Notes: generated by a model from the letters alone, not told the origin. A stretch of 64,000 bases of DNA from Eubacterium limosum (GCF_000807675.2 NZ_CP019962.1:496001-560000); one strand, 5' to 3'; counted from the stretch's first letter, positions 37,492-47,243 are shown. Numbers and translations are program-made.

Positions 37492-37518
37492 TAAAAAAGA
37501 GAGCGCACAGCGCTCTCT
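37492..37518 (-). terminator. Attenuator terminator 2 of the ABC-F leader
   Basis: Minus strand: agagagcgc-tgt-gcgctctct (37498-37518) followed by TTTTTT (37492-37497). It sits about 25 nt ahead of the ABC-F ribosome binding site, so it must be read through for expression. Confidence 0.88.
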
Positions 37519-37542
37519 GCCTGAGGGGTTTTCTCCCGCTCC

Positions 37543-37580
37543 AAACAAAAAGGCTGCGGATGAAAACATCATCCACAGCC
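37543..37580 (-). terminator. Attenuator terminator 1 of the ABC-F leader
   Basis: Minus strand: ggctgtggatga pairs with tcatccgcagcc (37552-37580), followed by TTTTTGTTT. It lies upstream of terminator 2. Farther upstream aaaagtgc (about 37650-37658) can pair with gcactttt (about 37607-37616), an extra helix between the leader peptide and the terminators that could form alternative folds. Confidence 0.85.
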
Positions 37581-37677
37581 CGTTATCCTAAATTGCTGCC
37601 CTCCGGTAAAAAGTGCGCACAAAACAAAGCTGCCCGGGGCCGCCTGATAGCACTTTTGACCGATGAACTGATGGAGG

Positions 37678-37755
37678 CTATGCCTCCGGATTAAGCTCCG
37701 CACAATGTCTCATCGTTATCCATTTGTTCGGAGCCTTTGCAATTGTAAGTGTCAT
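37678..37755 (-). CDS. 25-aa leader peptide of the ABC-F attenuator
   Basis: ATG at 37755 with gaagga upstream, 25 codons (MTLTIAKAPNKWITMRHCAE and five more), stop TAG inside the small hairpin ggaggc-tat-gcctcc (37673-37687). It is the first open frame after a consensus promoter and lies in front of two intrinsic terminators. In known ABC-F attenuators (for example vmlR and lmrC types), drug-stalled ribosomes on such a peptide change the folding downstream. The role here is inferred from this layout. Confidence 0.75.
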   Translation of the reverse strand: MTLTIAKAPNKWITMRHCAELNPEA

Positions 37756-37791
37756 GATAAAAATTTCCTTCGCTAAAATCGAACGGTATTG

Positions 37792-37820
37792 ATTATACTC
37801 CCAATTCAGATTTTTGTCAA
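37792..37820 (-). promoter_or_regulatory. Promoter of the ABC-F leader
   Basis: Minus-strand TTGACA (37815-37820), 17-bp spacer, TATAAT (37792-37797). It starts 2 bp after the stop codon of the HAD gene, so the leader transcript begins at about 37785. Confidence 0.88.
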
Positions 37821-37822
37821 CT

Positions 37823-38683
37823 TCAGCTTGCCAGTTCCTGACGTTTATCTGCTTTGGGGTTAAGAATAAACTTTTCCAGCGCATAGGCTACGCCGTGCTC
37901 GTCATTGGTTTTTGTAATAAAATCTGAAATTTCCTTAACACGGTCAATGCCATTCTCCATGGCTACGGCCAACCCGGCATGCTTGAGCATTTCATAGTCA
38001 TTGTTGCTGTCGCCCATGGCCATGACCTCGGTACTTTTAATATTCAGGTGGCGGCACAAATGCTTTAATCCGTCCCATTTATTGGCTGTCGGGTTGTTGA
38101 TTTCCAGATTGTTTTCCACAGCTGATGTGATGGTCAGATCCGTGGTATTCTCAAGAACAGCTTTAAGCTCACTCCGGTTTTCCATATGGCTGAAAAAGAT
38201 GTTGAACTTTTCAACAGAATGGCTGTATAAAAAATCAAAATAGTCTTCGGGATCAGCTATGGTGTGACGGGTTTCCCTGAAGAAATCCCAATAGGCCTCG
38301 GGTACATGAAACCTGCTGAGATCTTTCATGCAGTCCTCGATCACAATGGTTCTTCCGCCCACATAGGCCTCGATCATCAGATCATATTGCCTGAGCACCT
38401 TCAGCACTGTATCTAAATCCTGCTTTGTCAGGGGATTTTCATAAAGAGTCCTCTTACGGTTCAAGTCTGTTACCTGCGCACCGTTTGATGTAATGGCGTA
38501 GGAGACCCCATCGATGTCTGTAATCTCTTCAGGCAGCTCTCCAAACACTCGTCCGGTTGTCGGCACGACAATGATTCCCTGGCTGACGGCCTTTTCAATG
38601 GTTACGATTGTCTCGCGCGCCAGTGTAATATCACTCTGAAGCGTGGTGCCATCCATATCCAATGCTACTAATTTAATTCCCAT
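37823..38683 (-). CDS. HAD-superfamily Cof-type sugar phosphatase
   Basis: 286 aa. Nucleophile motif LDMDGTTL near residues 8-15, VPTTGR, a cap domain, Lys region ANKWDGLKHL, and motif IV MGDSNNDYEML. Cof/YbiV-type proteins dephosphorylate sugar phosphates, flavin or pyridoxal phosphates; the substrate is not predictable. It stands alone, downstream of no co-oriented partner, and its 3' end abuts the ABC-F promoter. Confidence 0.95.
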   Translation of the reverse strand: MGIKLVALDMDGTTLQSDITLARETIVTIEKAVSQGIIVVPTTGRVFGELPEEITDIDGVSYAITSNGAQVTDLNRKRTLYENPLTKQDLDTVLKVLRQYDLMIEAYVGGRTIVIEDCMKDLSRFHVPEAYWDFFRETRHTIADPEDYFDFLYSHSVEKFNIFFSHMENRSELKAVLENTTDLTITSAVENNLEINNPTANKWDGLKHLCRHLNIKSTEVMAMGDSNNDYEMLKHAGLAVAMENGIDRVKEISDFITKTNDEHGVAYALEKFILNPKADKRQELAS

Positions 38684-38832
38684 CGCTTTGTTCTCCTTGA
38701 TTTTTATTCCACCATGATTCTATCACTTTTCCCTGATAATAAGAAGCCGATTTTTGTTAAAAAACGGCTGAAAACCGTTGCCAGTTTACATCAAACCTTT
38801 TCACAACAAATGGAAATAGACAAACAGACATT

Positions 38833-38861
38833 AAAAAAAGCAGGCGTCAGCCTGCTTTTTA
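38833..38861 (-). terminator. Terminator of the arylsulfotransferase-like gene
   Basis: aaaaagcaggc-gtca-gcctgctttt hairpin (38835-38860), followed on the minus strand by a T-run; directly after the TGA at 38862. Confidence 0.9.
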
Positions 38862-40391
38862 TCAGTTTTCTACTTTGTCAAATTTCTGAACCTTGAAGGT
38901 ATGTTCGCCGTTTGGGAACACGACTTCCAAAAGCTTTTTATTGTCGGTAAAATTCATTTCGGTAAGTACGGGCTGGTTCGCTCCGTTGACCCCCCATCCA
39001 ATGACATAAGCATCCTTCTCGTTGTCAACCTTCTGGGCGCTTCCAAATTCGGAGGAAGTGTATCCATCCATGCTGTATTCTTTAAAATCAATAACTTTTT
39101 TGTTGGTTTCATCAAGCTTATATTTGAGCACACGGGTTTTTCCAGTGCTCTGGCCATTGTCAAAGACAACCAAATAGCCATCGTCGGTTAAGGAGAGACT
39201 GCTCTGGCCAGAGGTTTTCTGATGATCGGCCAGGCCAAATTCATCACCCTTGCCCGAGAGCTTCCAGAGAATGTCCCCGGTGCTGCGGTCGATTTTCGCA
39301 ATGGTATTGGCGTTTTTAAAAGATACGATCAGATTATTGTCTGACGGGTCCAGTATCATGGCATTGATATGCAGATAGTCCTGAGGTTTCATATTGCTGT
39401 TCGCAAAATCATTGCCCTTTTCGCTGAGCGCGTACAACTCCGGATGATCAGTGGATTTCCAGGTAAAGACCGGTTTCCCGTCCTTGACTTCCTGAATAAC
39501 CGCTGCCACTACCTTTGAGCCAAGAGGATTGGGATTTAATTCCGCTGGAATATTATCCACAGTTTCTGCCACATAGGATTCCGTAATCCAGTTTTTATCC
39601 CCAAGAAGAACAAAGTCATGCCCATCGACCGGGTCACCCATAACCTTTTTATCGTGATTGGTTTCATTCGGGTCCAGCAAAGAGATACGGGCGCCGTCAC
39701 GTTTAACTTCCTTGTATTTTTCATCAAGAACCACACGTGTTCCCGGCAGATAATCTGTCAGACCCATTGTGCTGACGTCCGGGTCAACGATCTGGTAGCT
39801 GTAGCGGATATCGCCGTTTTCCAGCTTATGCTGTCTGAAATCTGTGAAGATTTTACCGTCAGCCTGTTCTGGGGTCAGGGCCACATACCAGGTAACATTG
39901 CCGTTCTGGTCCAGCTTATACATGGCGGCTTTTTCGGTGTCTGTCACATAAAAATCGCCTTCGTAAGGGCTCTGGCCAGTCGCCAGCATTTCCGGCAGCT
40001 GCTTGGAAAGGGTTCTCAAGTAAATCGTGCGGGTATCTTTACCGTTGGTTACGACCATCTCCAGCACTTCATTGCTGTCGATTTTCTTGACGGTTACCTT
40101 TGCTTTTTTATTGGTCTGGAGCTTTGCCTCATTGACCTCAATGGATGCTCCGGCATCGTTCATCAGAATAAACTCATTTTCACGTTCCGTTGTAAGGCTG
40201 GGAATATCATAGGTTGCCCCGTCCTCATTAAGCGGAATCTCCACCGCATAGCCGTTCACGCTGATGTGAACAATTCTGTCCTGCAGCAGCGTAATGTCTC
40301 TTCCGGCATACGCCAGAGCCACGCTGACCATAATGATAAGCACAAGCGCCAGGCCCGCAGCCACTGCGAGAACCTTTGCTGATTTGTTCAT
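38862..40391 (-). CDS. Aryl-sulfate sulfotransferase (ASST) family, membrane-anchored
   Basis: 509 aa. N-terminal hydrophobic segment (about residues 7-28) acts as signal peptide or anchor, so the enzyme faces outside. An N-terminal beta domain (~30-130) precedes a propeller with repeated LDQNGNVTWY, VLDEKYKEV and KIDRSTGDILWKLSG blades. Candidate catalytic residues by analogy with E. coli ASST: His in VDGHDFVLL, His in YLHINAM, Arg in IDRSTG and His in ADHQ. ASST moves sulfate between phenols without PAPS. It precedes its own terminator; the ClC gene lies upstream with a 74-bp gap. Confidence 0.9.
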   Translation of the reverse strand: MNKSAKVLAVAAGLALVLIIMVSVALAYAGRDITLLQDRIVHISVNGYAVEIPLNEDGATYDIPSLTTERENEFILMNDAGASIEVNEAKLQTNKKAKVTVKKIDSNEVLEMVVTNGKDTRTIYLRTLSKQLPEMLATGQSPYEGDFYVTDTEKAAMYKLDQNGNVTWYVALTPEQADGKIFTDFRQHKLENGDIRYSYQIVDPDVSTMGLTDYLPGTRVVLDEKYKEVKRDGARISLLDPNETNHDKKVMGDPVDGHDFVLLGDKNWITESYVAETVDNIPAELNPNPLGSKVVAAVIQEVKDGKPVFTWKSTDHPELYALSEKGNDFANSNMKPQDYLHINAMILDPSDNNLIVSFKNANTIAKIDRSTGDILWKLSGKGDEFGLADHQKTSGQSSLSLTDDGYLVVFDNGQSTGKTRVLKYKLDETNKKVIDFKEYSMDGYTSSEFGSAQKVDNEKDAYVIGWGVNGANQPVLTEMNFTDNKKLLEVVFPNGEHTFKVQKFDKVEN

Positions 40392-40465
40392 AGTTTACCT
40401 CCTCAATCACTTCCGATAATATTGATATCAATGTTCTACTTGTATATGTAACACCCGCTTGAAAA

Positions 40466-42064
40466 TCAGCCGTTGCCGGCGGCAGGCGCTTCCTCACATA
40501 GAGCGTGCAGCTCTGTATTTACCCTGTTCAGGTCTGTCTCATTTGCCAGAGCCACAATGGTGTCGCTTGGCCTTATTTTAGTGTCACCCTTGGGGATCAG
40601 TTCTTTTTCTCCCCTTCGGATAGCCACCAGCAGGCAATTCTCCGGCCATTGAATTTCCCAGATACGCTTTCCGACCAGACCGCAGCTGTGGTGTACAGAG
40701 ACAGCGATCAGCGTTTTGTTGCTGGTTTCCGGAACTGGCTCTTCACCGCGTCTCGCGACAATACGGTCAAGCAGCATTTCATAGACCGGTTCAGATTTAA
40801 GCGCTGCCGCAGTGATCTCAGCAGTGATGGCGACAACCGACAAAGACAGCAGATGGGTAAAGGAGCCAGTCATCTCAGAAATCAGGACGATTCCTGTAAT
40901 AGGCGCGCGGACAATGGCAGTAAAGTAACCGGCCATTGCCAGAATGATAAAATTATTGATGAGCTGCGGGTCCATCCCCATTCCCCGGACAACGACCATG
41001 CCATAAAATCCACCGATGTACGCGCCCAAAACTAAAAGAGGAAAAAAGATACCGCCCGGCGCACCGGAACCAAAGCTGAACATGGAAAAAATAAACTTCA
41101 CCACCAGCAGCAGCAGGATCATGGTCAGGGGCAGATTACCCGGCGCCAGAAGCTCGATCATCATGTGTCCGCCGCCCAATACCTGGGGCAGCGTAAGGCC
41201 CAGAATCCCAGCCATTAAAAATGGGATAACCGGACGGAATTCAGCTTTTAAAAAGGTCATCCTGGCGTATAAATCCTGGGTACCTGCCAGCACCTTATTG
41301 TAAAAAGCGCCGCCTGCTCCCAGAATAATTCCCAAAAGAATGATAAAGCCATAGTATTTCAGCGGAATCGAGGAGTCTACCCGAAACTGAAATACCGAAC
41401 CCAGGCCAAAAACATATTTTGAAACAAAGTCTGCAGTGACGGAAGCCGTCATGGCAGAAAAAAGTACGGTTGCTGAGAAGTTTTTGTGAACCTCCTCCAG
41501 AGCAAACATAATGCCTGCCAGCGGCGCGTTAAATGCCGCTGCCAGCCCTGCGCTTGCCCCGCAGGTCATCAGGTAGCGTTCTTCAATGTTAAGGCGTTTA
41601 AAAATCCTCGAAAAGCCCTTGCCACCCATGGCGCCAAGCTGCACAGACGGGCCTTCACGCCCCAGGGATAACCCCCCAATAATGCAGAGAATCCCCCCTA
41701 CTAATTTTCCGATGATAACTTTGAGCCAGGGCTCTTCAAAATATCCCTGAAGCTCCCCTTCTACCTGGGGAATACCGCTTCCTGAGATCATCGGCTCCCA
41801 CTTGACCATTCTCCCGACAATTACCGCCATAACGATAAGGGCGGCAAACCATGCCGCAATGGCCCAGTGGTGTTCACCCGCGTAGGATAAAATAAAGCTC
41901 ATGTTCTTCTCTGAAAAGTTCAGGGCCAGCCGGTAGATAATCGCGATACCGCCTGCGATCATACCGACAAATATCCCCTCCATAGCCAAGAGGTATTTCA
42001 TATTACGCGTATGGGCTATTAAATTTTCTGTGCTGTTCTCAACAGGCTTAAACACTTCTCTCAC
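40466..42064 (-). CDS. ClC chloride channel/transporter with RCK_C domain
   Basis: 532 aa. About eleven membrane helices (residues ~25-440) with ClC signatures GSGIPQVEG, GREGPSVQLGAMGG (gating Glu retained) and GSGAPGGIFFPLLVLGA. The C-terminal ~80 residues resemble the TrkA-C/RCK_C regulatory domain. It moves chloride or fluoride, probably in exchange for protons; selectivity is not assigned. Minus strand, upstream of the ASST gene. Confidence 0.95.
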   Translation of the reverse strand: MREVFKPVENSTENLIAHTRNMKYLLAMEGIFVGMIAGGIAIIYRLALNFSEKNMSFILSYAGEHHWAIAAWFAALIVMAVIVGRMVKWEPMISGSGIPQVEGELQGYFEEPWLKVIIGKLVGGILCIIGGLSLGREGPSVQLGAMGGKGFSRIFKRLNIEERYLMTCGASAGLAAAFNAPLAGIMFALEEVHKNFSATVLFSAMTASVTADFVSKYVFGLGSVFQFRVDSSIPLKYYGFIILLGIILGAGGAFYNKVLAGTQDLYARMTFLKAEFRPVIPFLMAGILGLTLPQVLGGGHMMIELLAPGNLPLTMILLLLVVKFIFSMFSFGSGAPGGIFFPLLVLGAYIGGFYGMVVVRGMGMDPQLINNFIILAMAGYFTAIVRAPITGIVLISEMTGSFTHLLSLSVVAITAEITAAALKSEPVYEMLLDRIVARRGEEPVPETSNKTLIAVSVHHSCGLVGKRIWEIQWPENCLLVAIRRGEKELIPKGDTKIRPSDTIVALANETDLNRVNTELHALCEEAPAAGNG

Positions 42065-42182
42065 CTTTAAATTTCCTTAGAAATCTTTATAAGTTTACCA
42101 TAATTTGAAAAAATATACAAATATTGAGGACTTTTTACGCCTTCTATAAATGGTTTTTCTTAAAAAATTTAATACAAAAATA

Positions 42183-42219
42183 AGAGGCCGCCGCCGGTTC
42201 ACCGGGACTGCCTCTTGAA
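42183..42219 (-). terminator. Terminator of the Ugp-type operon
   Basis: Hairpin with outer stem aagaggc/gcctctt and inner ccggtgaaccgg, followed on the minus strand by TATTTTTGT. It separates the operon from the ClC gene. Confidence 0.75.
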
Positions 42220-42252
42220 ATAAGGAAAAGAAATGTGTGTTAAGCTTTTTTA

Positions 42253-43287
42253 CTAAGACGCCAGCATATTCTCAAGCGCCTGTACCTCGTCACCCGTCAC
42301 GCCCATGCGGCTGCCGTCTTTTCCGAACAGCATGGCGTCACTGCGATCAAAGGCCAGTTCCACCTGTGGCGGCAGGGTATTCCAGCAGGTCGGCGTCTTG
42401 ACATTAACCTTGCCAAAGCGCGTCTCAAGATGATAGATGGACTCTCCGCCCAGCTCTTCTTTTGACAGGACAGAGGCTGGCAGCCGGAAGGCATCCTTCC
42501 TTCCGGCACTTCCGATTTTAATATTTTCCGGACGTACACCAAGATAAAAGTGATTCATGTCAATGATATTGGTGGGCGGCGCGCCGATAAACTGCGCCAC
42601 AAAGAGATTGGCAGGGTTGGTGTATATCTCCTTCGGGGTTCCCTTCTGCATAATCTCCCCCTGGTTCATGACCACGATATAAGTACCCATGGACATTGCC
42701 TCAACCTGGTCATGAGTGACGTATAAAAAGGTGTTTTTGACCTTTTTATACATTTCGATGAGCTCAAAGCGCATCTGAGTTCTTAGCTTAGCGTCCAGAT
42801 TGGACAAAGGCTCATCCATGAGAAAAACCCGCGGGTCTTTGACAATGGCCCGGGCCAGCGCCACACGCTGCCGCTGTCCGCCGGACATCTGGGCAGGCAG
42901 TTTTTCTGCCTGGTCCGACAGATCAACCATCTTCAAGACGTCGTCCACCATTTTTCGGCGTTCCTCCTTTGGGATTTTCTTAATCTTCAGTCCATACTCC
43001 ACATTTTTAAAAACGCTCATATGGGGATAAAGGGCATAATTCTGAAAAACCATGGCGATCTCCCGGTCCTTCGGCTCGCTGTCGGTCACATCTTTATCGT
43101 CGATGAAAAGCCCGCCGGAGGTAGGCGTCTCAAGACCTGCGATAATCCGGAGCAGCGTTGATTTTCCGCAGCCCGATGGCCCCAACAGAATTGTAAAGGA
43201 GCCATCCTCAATTTCCAGAGAGATATCCTTTAATACCTTGGTTTTGTTAAAATCCTTCACGAGATGCTCTATCGCTATTTTTCCCAT
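42253..43287 (-). CDS. UgpC/MalK-type ABC transporter ATPase
   Basis: 344 aa. Walker [16 protein letters not shown] loop [10 protein letters not shown], signature [11 protein letters not shown], Walker [17 protein letters not shown], switch His [10 protein letters not shown]-like ([11 protein letters not shown]), and a C-terminal TOBE domain beginning around residue 240 (GVRPENIKI). It powers uptake of a sugar or glycerol phosphate through the two permeases encoded upstream. Last gene of the operon, 3 nt after the phosphatase gene. Confidence 0.96.
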   Translation of the reverse strand: MGKIAIEHLVKDFNKTKVLKDISLEIEDGSFTILLGPSGCGKSTLLRIIAGLETPTSGGLFIDDKDVTDSEPKDREIAMVFQNYALYPHMSVFKNVEYGLKIKKIPKEERRKMVDDVLKMVDLSDQAEKLPAQMSGGQRQRVALARAIVKDPRVFLMDEPLSNLDAKLRTQMRFELIEMYKKVKNTFLYVTHDQVEAMSMGTYIVVMNQGEIMQKGTPKEIYTNPANLFVAQFIGAPPTNIIDMNHFYLGVRPENIKIGSAGRKDAFRLPASVLSKEELGGESIYHLETRFGKVNVKTPTCWNTLPPQVELAFDRSDAMLFGKDGSRMGVTGDEVQALENMLAS

Positions 43288-43290
43288 GCT

Positions 43291-44034
43291 TTATACTCCT
43301 CTCACAAGCCTTTCCTTCAGGTCTTCTGTCTCTCCGGCAGAAAGGCCGGCTTCCAGAAAATACTGTCTCGCGCTTTTGAAATACCGTTCCAGATAGTCCA
43401 GCGTTTTTTCCATATATTCGGGTTCTGAACCCAAAAGCCGCGCTGCCACCAGGTCCATCGCCTCACTTTTCTGGAGCCCCGGAGGCTGCATCCGCCGAAA
43501 TTTTTCACGCATGAGCTCTGCACTTTTAGCGTAGCTGTCCACTATGAGCCGCCGGTCTACGCCCGCAAGTCCCAGCAGCAGCGCTGCGGTCACTCCGGTT
43601 CGGTCTTTACCCGCAGTGCAGTGGAACACCACGCCGCCGGGCGCATTTAAAATAATCTGACCAATTTTTTTAAATCCAGCGGGCTGGTTTTCCAGCAGGT
43701 CAATGTATAATTCCGTCAGTGTTGGCAGTTGTGTGATATCCTCTAAATCAGCCGCGCTCTGGTTCATAAGGGACAGTGTAATATAGTCAAAATCCGCATC
43801 TGAAGCTATCACGTCCGGCACTGCGCTCCGCTCCTCTGGCGTTCTCAGGTCAATGATTGTGGATATTCCCAAATCCTTCATGCAGGTAACATCCCGCTCA
43901 GACAGCTCACCCAGAGCGTCCGCCCGGTAGGCTACCTCATAACAGGTAGCGCCGTCTGTCCCTGGAAAACCGCCGAGATCTCGAAAATTATGACATCCAT
44001 CCAATTCGATCTGGTATTCTTTATAGTCAAGCAT
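43291..44034 (-). CDS. PTP-type tyrosine/phosphoinositide phosphatase
   Basis: 247 aa. Active-site loop FHCTAGKDRTGVTAALL (Cys-x5-Arg) near residue 138, general-acid region earlier and N-terminal CHNFRDLGGFPG, the signature of the bacterial PtpB/LipA-like group. Such enzymes cleave phosphotyrosine or phosphoinositides. Its place between permease and ATPase genes of an uptake operon suggests it removes phosphate from an imported compound (inference). Confidence 0.92.
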   Translation of the reverse strand: MLDYKEYQIELDGCHNFRDLGGFPGTDGATCYEVAYRADALGELSERDVTCMKDLGISTIIDLRTPEERSAVPDVIASDADFDYITLSLMNQSAADLEDITQLPTLTELYIDLLENQPAGFKKIGQIILNAPGGVVFHCTAGKDRTGVTAALLLGLAGVDRRLIVDSYAKSAELMREKFRRMQPPGLQKSEAMDLVAARLLGSEPEYMEKTLDYLERYFKSARQYFLEAGLSAGETEDLKERLVRGV

Positions 44035-44037
44035 TGT

Positions 44038-44871
44038 TTACTTAATCCCCCATTTCACAAAAGAGTCGACAATCTGCCGCTGCATAAAAAGATAGAGCAG
44101 CAGAATGGGAATACATGAAATTGTAGTGGCTGCCATCAAAGCCCCCCACATATTGGTGTCTGAGCTGACAAAAGTCCGCAGGCCAATCTGTATTGGGGCA
44201 TTCTCCAGCTTTGATGTAATGAGCATAGGCCACATATAATCGTTCCAGGAATTGATAAACAGTAAAATTCCCAGGGAGGCTACAGAAGCCTTAATATTTG
44301 GCAGGATAACGCGGCTCAGAATTCCCCACTCACTGTCGCCGTCCATGCGGGCTGCGTCGATGAGCGCTTTGGGAAAGGCCTCAAAAACCTGAAAGAGATT
44401 CAGAATCGCAAAGGCTGTGGCCGCTGTCGGCAGCACAATTCCCAGCAGGTTTTCCTTCAGCCCCATATTGACAATGGTCACATAGTTGGGAATCATGATG
44501 GCCTGAACAGGTATGAGCCAGCATAGGCTCAGCAGCCCGTAGATCAGCTTTTTACCTTTGAAATCCCAACGTGTCAGCGCATAGGCCGCCAGCAGGCTAG
44601 TGCACAGCTGTAGCGTCGTCATCAAGACCGACATGACAATCGAATTGCCAAGCATCCGCCAGATAGGCATACTCTGAAAGGCATAGATATAATTATTGAA
44701 GGTCGGCGCTGCGGGCAGCAGTGCCGAGCCAAAAATCTCCGCTTCATTTTTAAAGGAGGAGACAATCATCCAGTACAGGGGAAACACCGCGATAAAGCTG
44801 AGCAGGATCAGCAGCGCGTGCTTTACTCCGGCCGAGGCCTTGCGGCTGGCTTTTATGGTTGTTGCTTTCAT
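44038..44871 (-). CDS. Carbohydrate ABC transporter permease (UgpE/MalG type)
   Basis: 277 aa with about six helices. The EAA loop EAFPKALIDAARMDGDSEWG is present near residues 175-195. N-terminal IVSSFKNEAEIFGS matches the MalG class. It forms the channel with the permease encoded just upstream (9-bp gap). Confidence 0.95.
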   Translation of the reverse strand: MKATTIKASRKASAGVKHALLILLSFIAVFPLYWMIVSSFKNEAEIFGSALLPAAPTFNNYIYAFQSMPIWRMLGNSIVMSVLMTTLQLCTSLLAAYALTRWDFKGKKLIYGLLSLCWLIPVQAIMIPNYVTIVNMGLKENLLGIVLPTAATAFAILNLFQVFEAFPKALIDAARMDGDSEWGILSRVILPNIKASVASLGILLFINSWNDYMWPMLITSKLENAPIQIGLRTFVSSDTNMWGALMAATTISCIPILLLYLFMQRQIVDSFVKWGIK

Positions 44872-44880
44872 AGATGCCTC

Positions 44881-45855
44881 CTAATTATCATAAAATACAA
44901 ACCTGGCCGAAAGCCGGTTTAACAGCAGGGCGATGATCCCGAAAATAATAAAGAAGATTACCGCCGAGGCTGAGCTCATGCCCACATTCAGGGATGAAAA
45001 GCCATACTTGTACATCTCATAGTAAATATTGGTGGTGGTACCGTACGGGCCTCCCTGCGTCAGCAGATCGATGTAGGCGAAGGTCCACTGGCTGGCAAAG
45101 AGAATACTCATCATCAGCATAAAAATGACAGTGGGCGAGATCAGCGGCAGGGTAATAGTCGTAAACTGGCGCAGCTTGGAGGCTCCGTCAAGACGGGCCG
45201 CCTCAAAGTAATCCCGGTTAATCCCTGTCAGTGCCGCCGAAAACATCAAGGTGCTGAAACCAATCATTTTCCAGCCTGTGATGAGCAGAATCGTCATGCG
45301 CGCCACGCCTTCTGTCAGGAAAAAGGAGATGTTGGTATCACTGATTCCCAGACCCACGATGAGCTGATTGATGAGTCCGCTGCTGGGGTTCAGCAGCCAG
45401 CGCCAGATGGTGGCTGTGGCAACCGGCGCCATAATCATGGGAATAAAGAACAGGGCGCGGTAAAAATTCTTGGCTTTTGAAGGAAGGTCATTGGTGGCAG
45501 ACGCCAGAAACAGCGGAATAATCACTGAGAAAGGCAGCAGGCCAACGATATAAAAGACAGTGTTTCCAATGGAGGTAAAGAAATCCTTGCTGGTCAGCAG
45601 CTTGGTAAAATTGGAGATACCTACAAACCTCGGCATGGTTCCCGGCACCATGCCCCAGCTGTGAAAGGCGTAATAGACAGTCTCTGCCAGAGGCCTGTAG
45701 AGCCAGAAGGCAATGAGCACAAGAGCGGGCAGCAAAAACAGCCAGGGTTTATAGTTAAACTTAAATTTTGGCCTTGGCTTTATCCGCTCCCCTGCCCTTT
45801 CAATATCCGGCGCCAGGGTATAAACCTGGGCCGGAAGCTTTAAAAAATTTTTCAT
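44881..45855 (-). CDS. Carbohydrate ABC transporter permease (UgpA/MalF type)
   Basis: 324 aa with a ~40-residue cytoplasmic N-terminal extension, then about six helices. EAA loop YFEAARLDGASKLRQF near residue 225. Pairs with the MalG-type permease; the solute-binding protein gene lies 18 bp upstream. Confidence 0.95.
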   Translation of the reverse strand: MKNFLKLPAQVYTLAPDIERAGERIKPRPKFKFNYKPWLFLLPALVLIAFWLYRPLAETVYYAFHSWGMVPGTMPRFVGISNFTKLLTSKDFFTSIGNTVFYIVGLLPFSVIIPLFLASATNDLPSKAKNFYRALFFIPMIMAPVATATIWRWLLNPSSGLINQLIVGLGISDTNISFFLTEGVARMTILLITGWKMIGFSTLMFSAALTGINRDYFEAARLDGASKLRQFTTITLPLISPTVIFMLMMSILFASQWTFAYIDLLTQGGPYGTTTNIYYEMYKYGFSSLNVGMSSASAVIFFIIFGIIALLLNRLSARFVFYDN

Positions 45856-45873
45856 CTGTTCATCACCTTATTG

Positions 45874-47217
45874 TTAATTGTTCTTTAGAAGGTCATTCAT
45901 CTGCTTAGCCGCGTCCGATAAAACAGTCTGAACATTGCCTTCAGTGATGGACTTGACAGTAGCGTCAAGGAATACCTGATACTCTTCCTTTGCTCCAGTT
46001 CCTGGCCAGATGGTCACTGGTTTGATTCTTTCAAGCTGCTTCAGGTTTGTTTTGACAATGGGGTTCGCGTCCACAAAATCCTTGAGATAAGCCGGATCTT
46101 CGGTAATATCCATTCTCAGCGGCAGATAGCCGATTTCAGAAGTGATGATGGTGTATCCTTCCTTTCCGGTAGCGTACTTGATAAACTCCCATTCGGCCGC
46201 AGACTTGGTCGGATCATCTGAACGGACGGCCAGGCAACTCCCGGAATTTACCGGAACAGAGGCTTTATCACCAAACTGCGGCATTTCTGCGCCTAACAGC
46301 TCCCAGCCGCCGGCCTTTGCCGCGCTCTGATAACCGCTGAGCAGAGAAGTGGACTGGAGATTCATGGCCACGTTGCCAGCCATAAAAGCATCCATGACAT
46401 CCTTGTCGCTGCCTTTTACCGCTGCGCCGCTGCTGTAGAGCTTATTCCACATTTCATAAGCCTCAACAGCTTCTGGGCTGTCAAACTTCGCCTCGGTTTT
46501 ATCGCTGCTCAGCACCTCGCCACCGTTTGAAAAGATCAGTCCCTCGCTGATCCAGCCATTATCCGGCGCGAGGCCAAAGCCATCTTTACCGGTTTTTTCC
46601 TTGATCTGTACCGCTGCTTTGTAGACGTCATCCCAAGTCTTTGGCAGATTTGTTGTATCCAGGCCTGCCTGTTCAAAAAGCCCTTTGTTGATGTAGAGGA
46701 TCGGTGTGCTGAAGGTAAAGGCCAGCCCGTACATCTGCCCGTCAATTTTCCCGAGTTCCAGAGCATTTGGAATCATCTGACCTGTATGCTCTGTCAGCTC
46801 ATCCGCAGGAAACAACTCTTCATAGGATTTAAAGCCAAGGTTCAGCCGGGAAGCGTCCAGCATTCCAAAAGCGTGCTGGACAATATCCACCTCCATACCC
46901 GCGGCGATATCCGCGCTGTTCTGGCTCATGTTGTTGTCCACAACGCCCTTAACAACAACCCCCTTTTCCTTACCGACTGTCTCATTAAAGCTGCTGATCA
47001 AATGCTCCATGCCAGACTTCATGGTTGGGTATCCCAGGCTGTAAGAATAAAAGGTAATCTCGGTGGGATTATCAGGATCAAGCTTTCCTGATGACGCGTT
47101 GACCGCTGAATCGCTGCCGGCTCCTCCAGTGCCTGTACTGCTGCAGCCTGCCAGAGTTGTGCCTGCGACCGTTGCCGACAAAATAACGCCTAAAATGCCC
47201 TTAACAAATTTATTCAT
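45874..47217 (-). CDS. Extracellular solute-binding lipoprotein (UgpB type)
   Basis: 447 aa. N-terminal signal peptide ending in lipobox LAGCSS, so it is tethered outside the membrane. The mature part is a family 1 solute-binding protein (SFNETVGKEKGVVV; LPKTWDDVYKAAVQIKEKTG; MDAFMAGNVAMNLQST; a YATGKEGY segment). The linked phosphodiesterase and phosphatase favour a phosphorylated ligand such as a glycerophosphodiester over a plain sugar (inference). Confidence 0.95.
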   Translation of the reverse strand: MNKFVKGILGVILSATVAGTTLAGCSSTGTGGAGSDSAVNASSGKLDPDNPTEITFYSYSLGYPTMKSGMEHLISSFNETVGKEKGVVVKGVVDNNMSQNSADIAAGMEVDIVQHAFGMLDASRLNLGFKSYEELFPADELTEHTGQMIPNALELGKIDGQMYGLAFTFSTPILYINKGLFEQAGLDTTNLPKTWDDVYKAAVQIKEKTGKDGFGLAPDNGWISEGLIFSNGGEVLSSDKTEAKFDSPEAVEAYEMWNKLYSSGAAVKGSDKDVMDAFMAGNVAMNLQSTSLLSGYQSAAKAGGWELLGAEMPQFGDKASVPVNSGSCLAVRSDDPTKSAAEWEFIKYATGKEGYTIITSEIGYLPLRMDITEDPAYLKDFVDANPIVKTNLKQLERIKPVTIWPGTGAKEEYQVFLDATVKSITEGNVQTVLSDAAKQMNDLLKNN

Positions 47218-47243
47218 TTCATTGCTCCTTTTCTTTATGCCGC

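Noticed and set aside
37459-37572. N-terminal extension of the ABC-F protein
   Set aside because: It would be translated through two intrinsic terminators; the start at 37458 has AAAGGA and matches ABC-F N termini.
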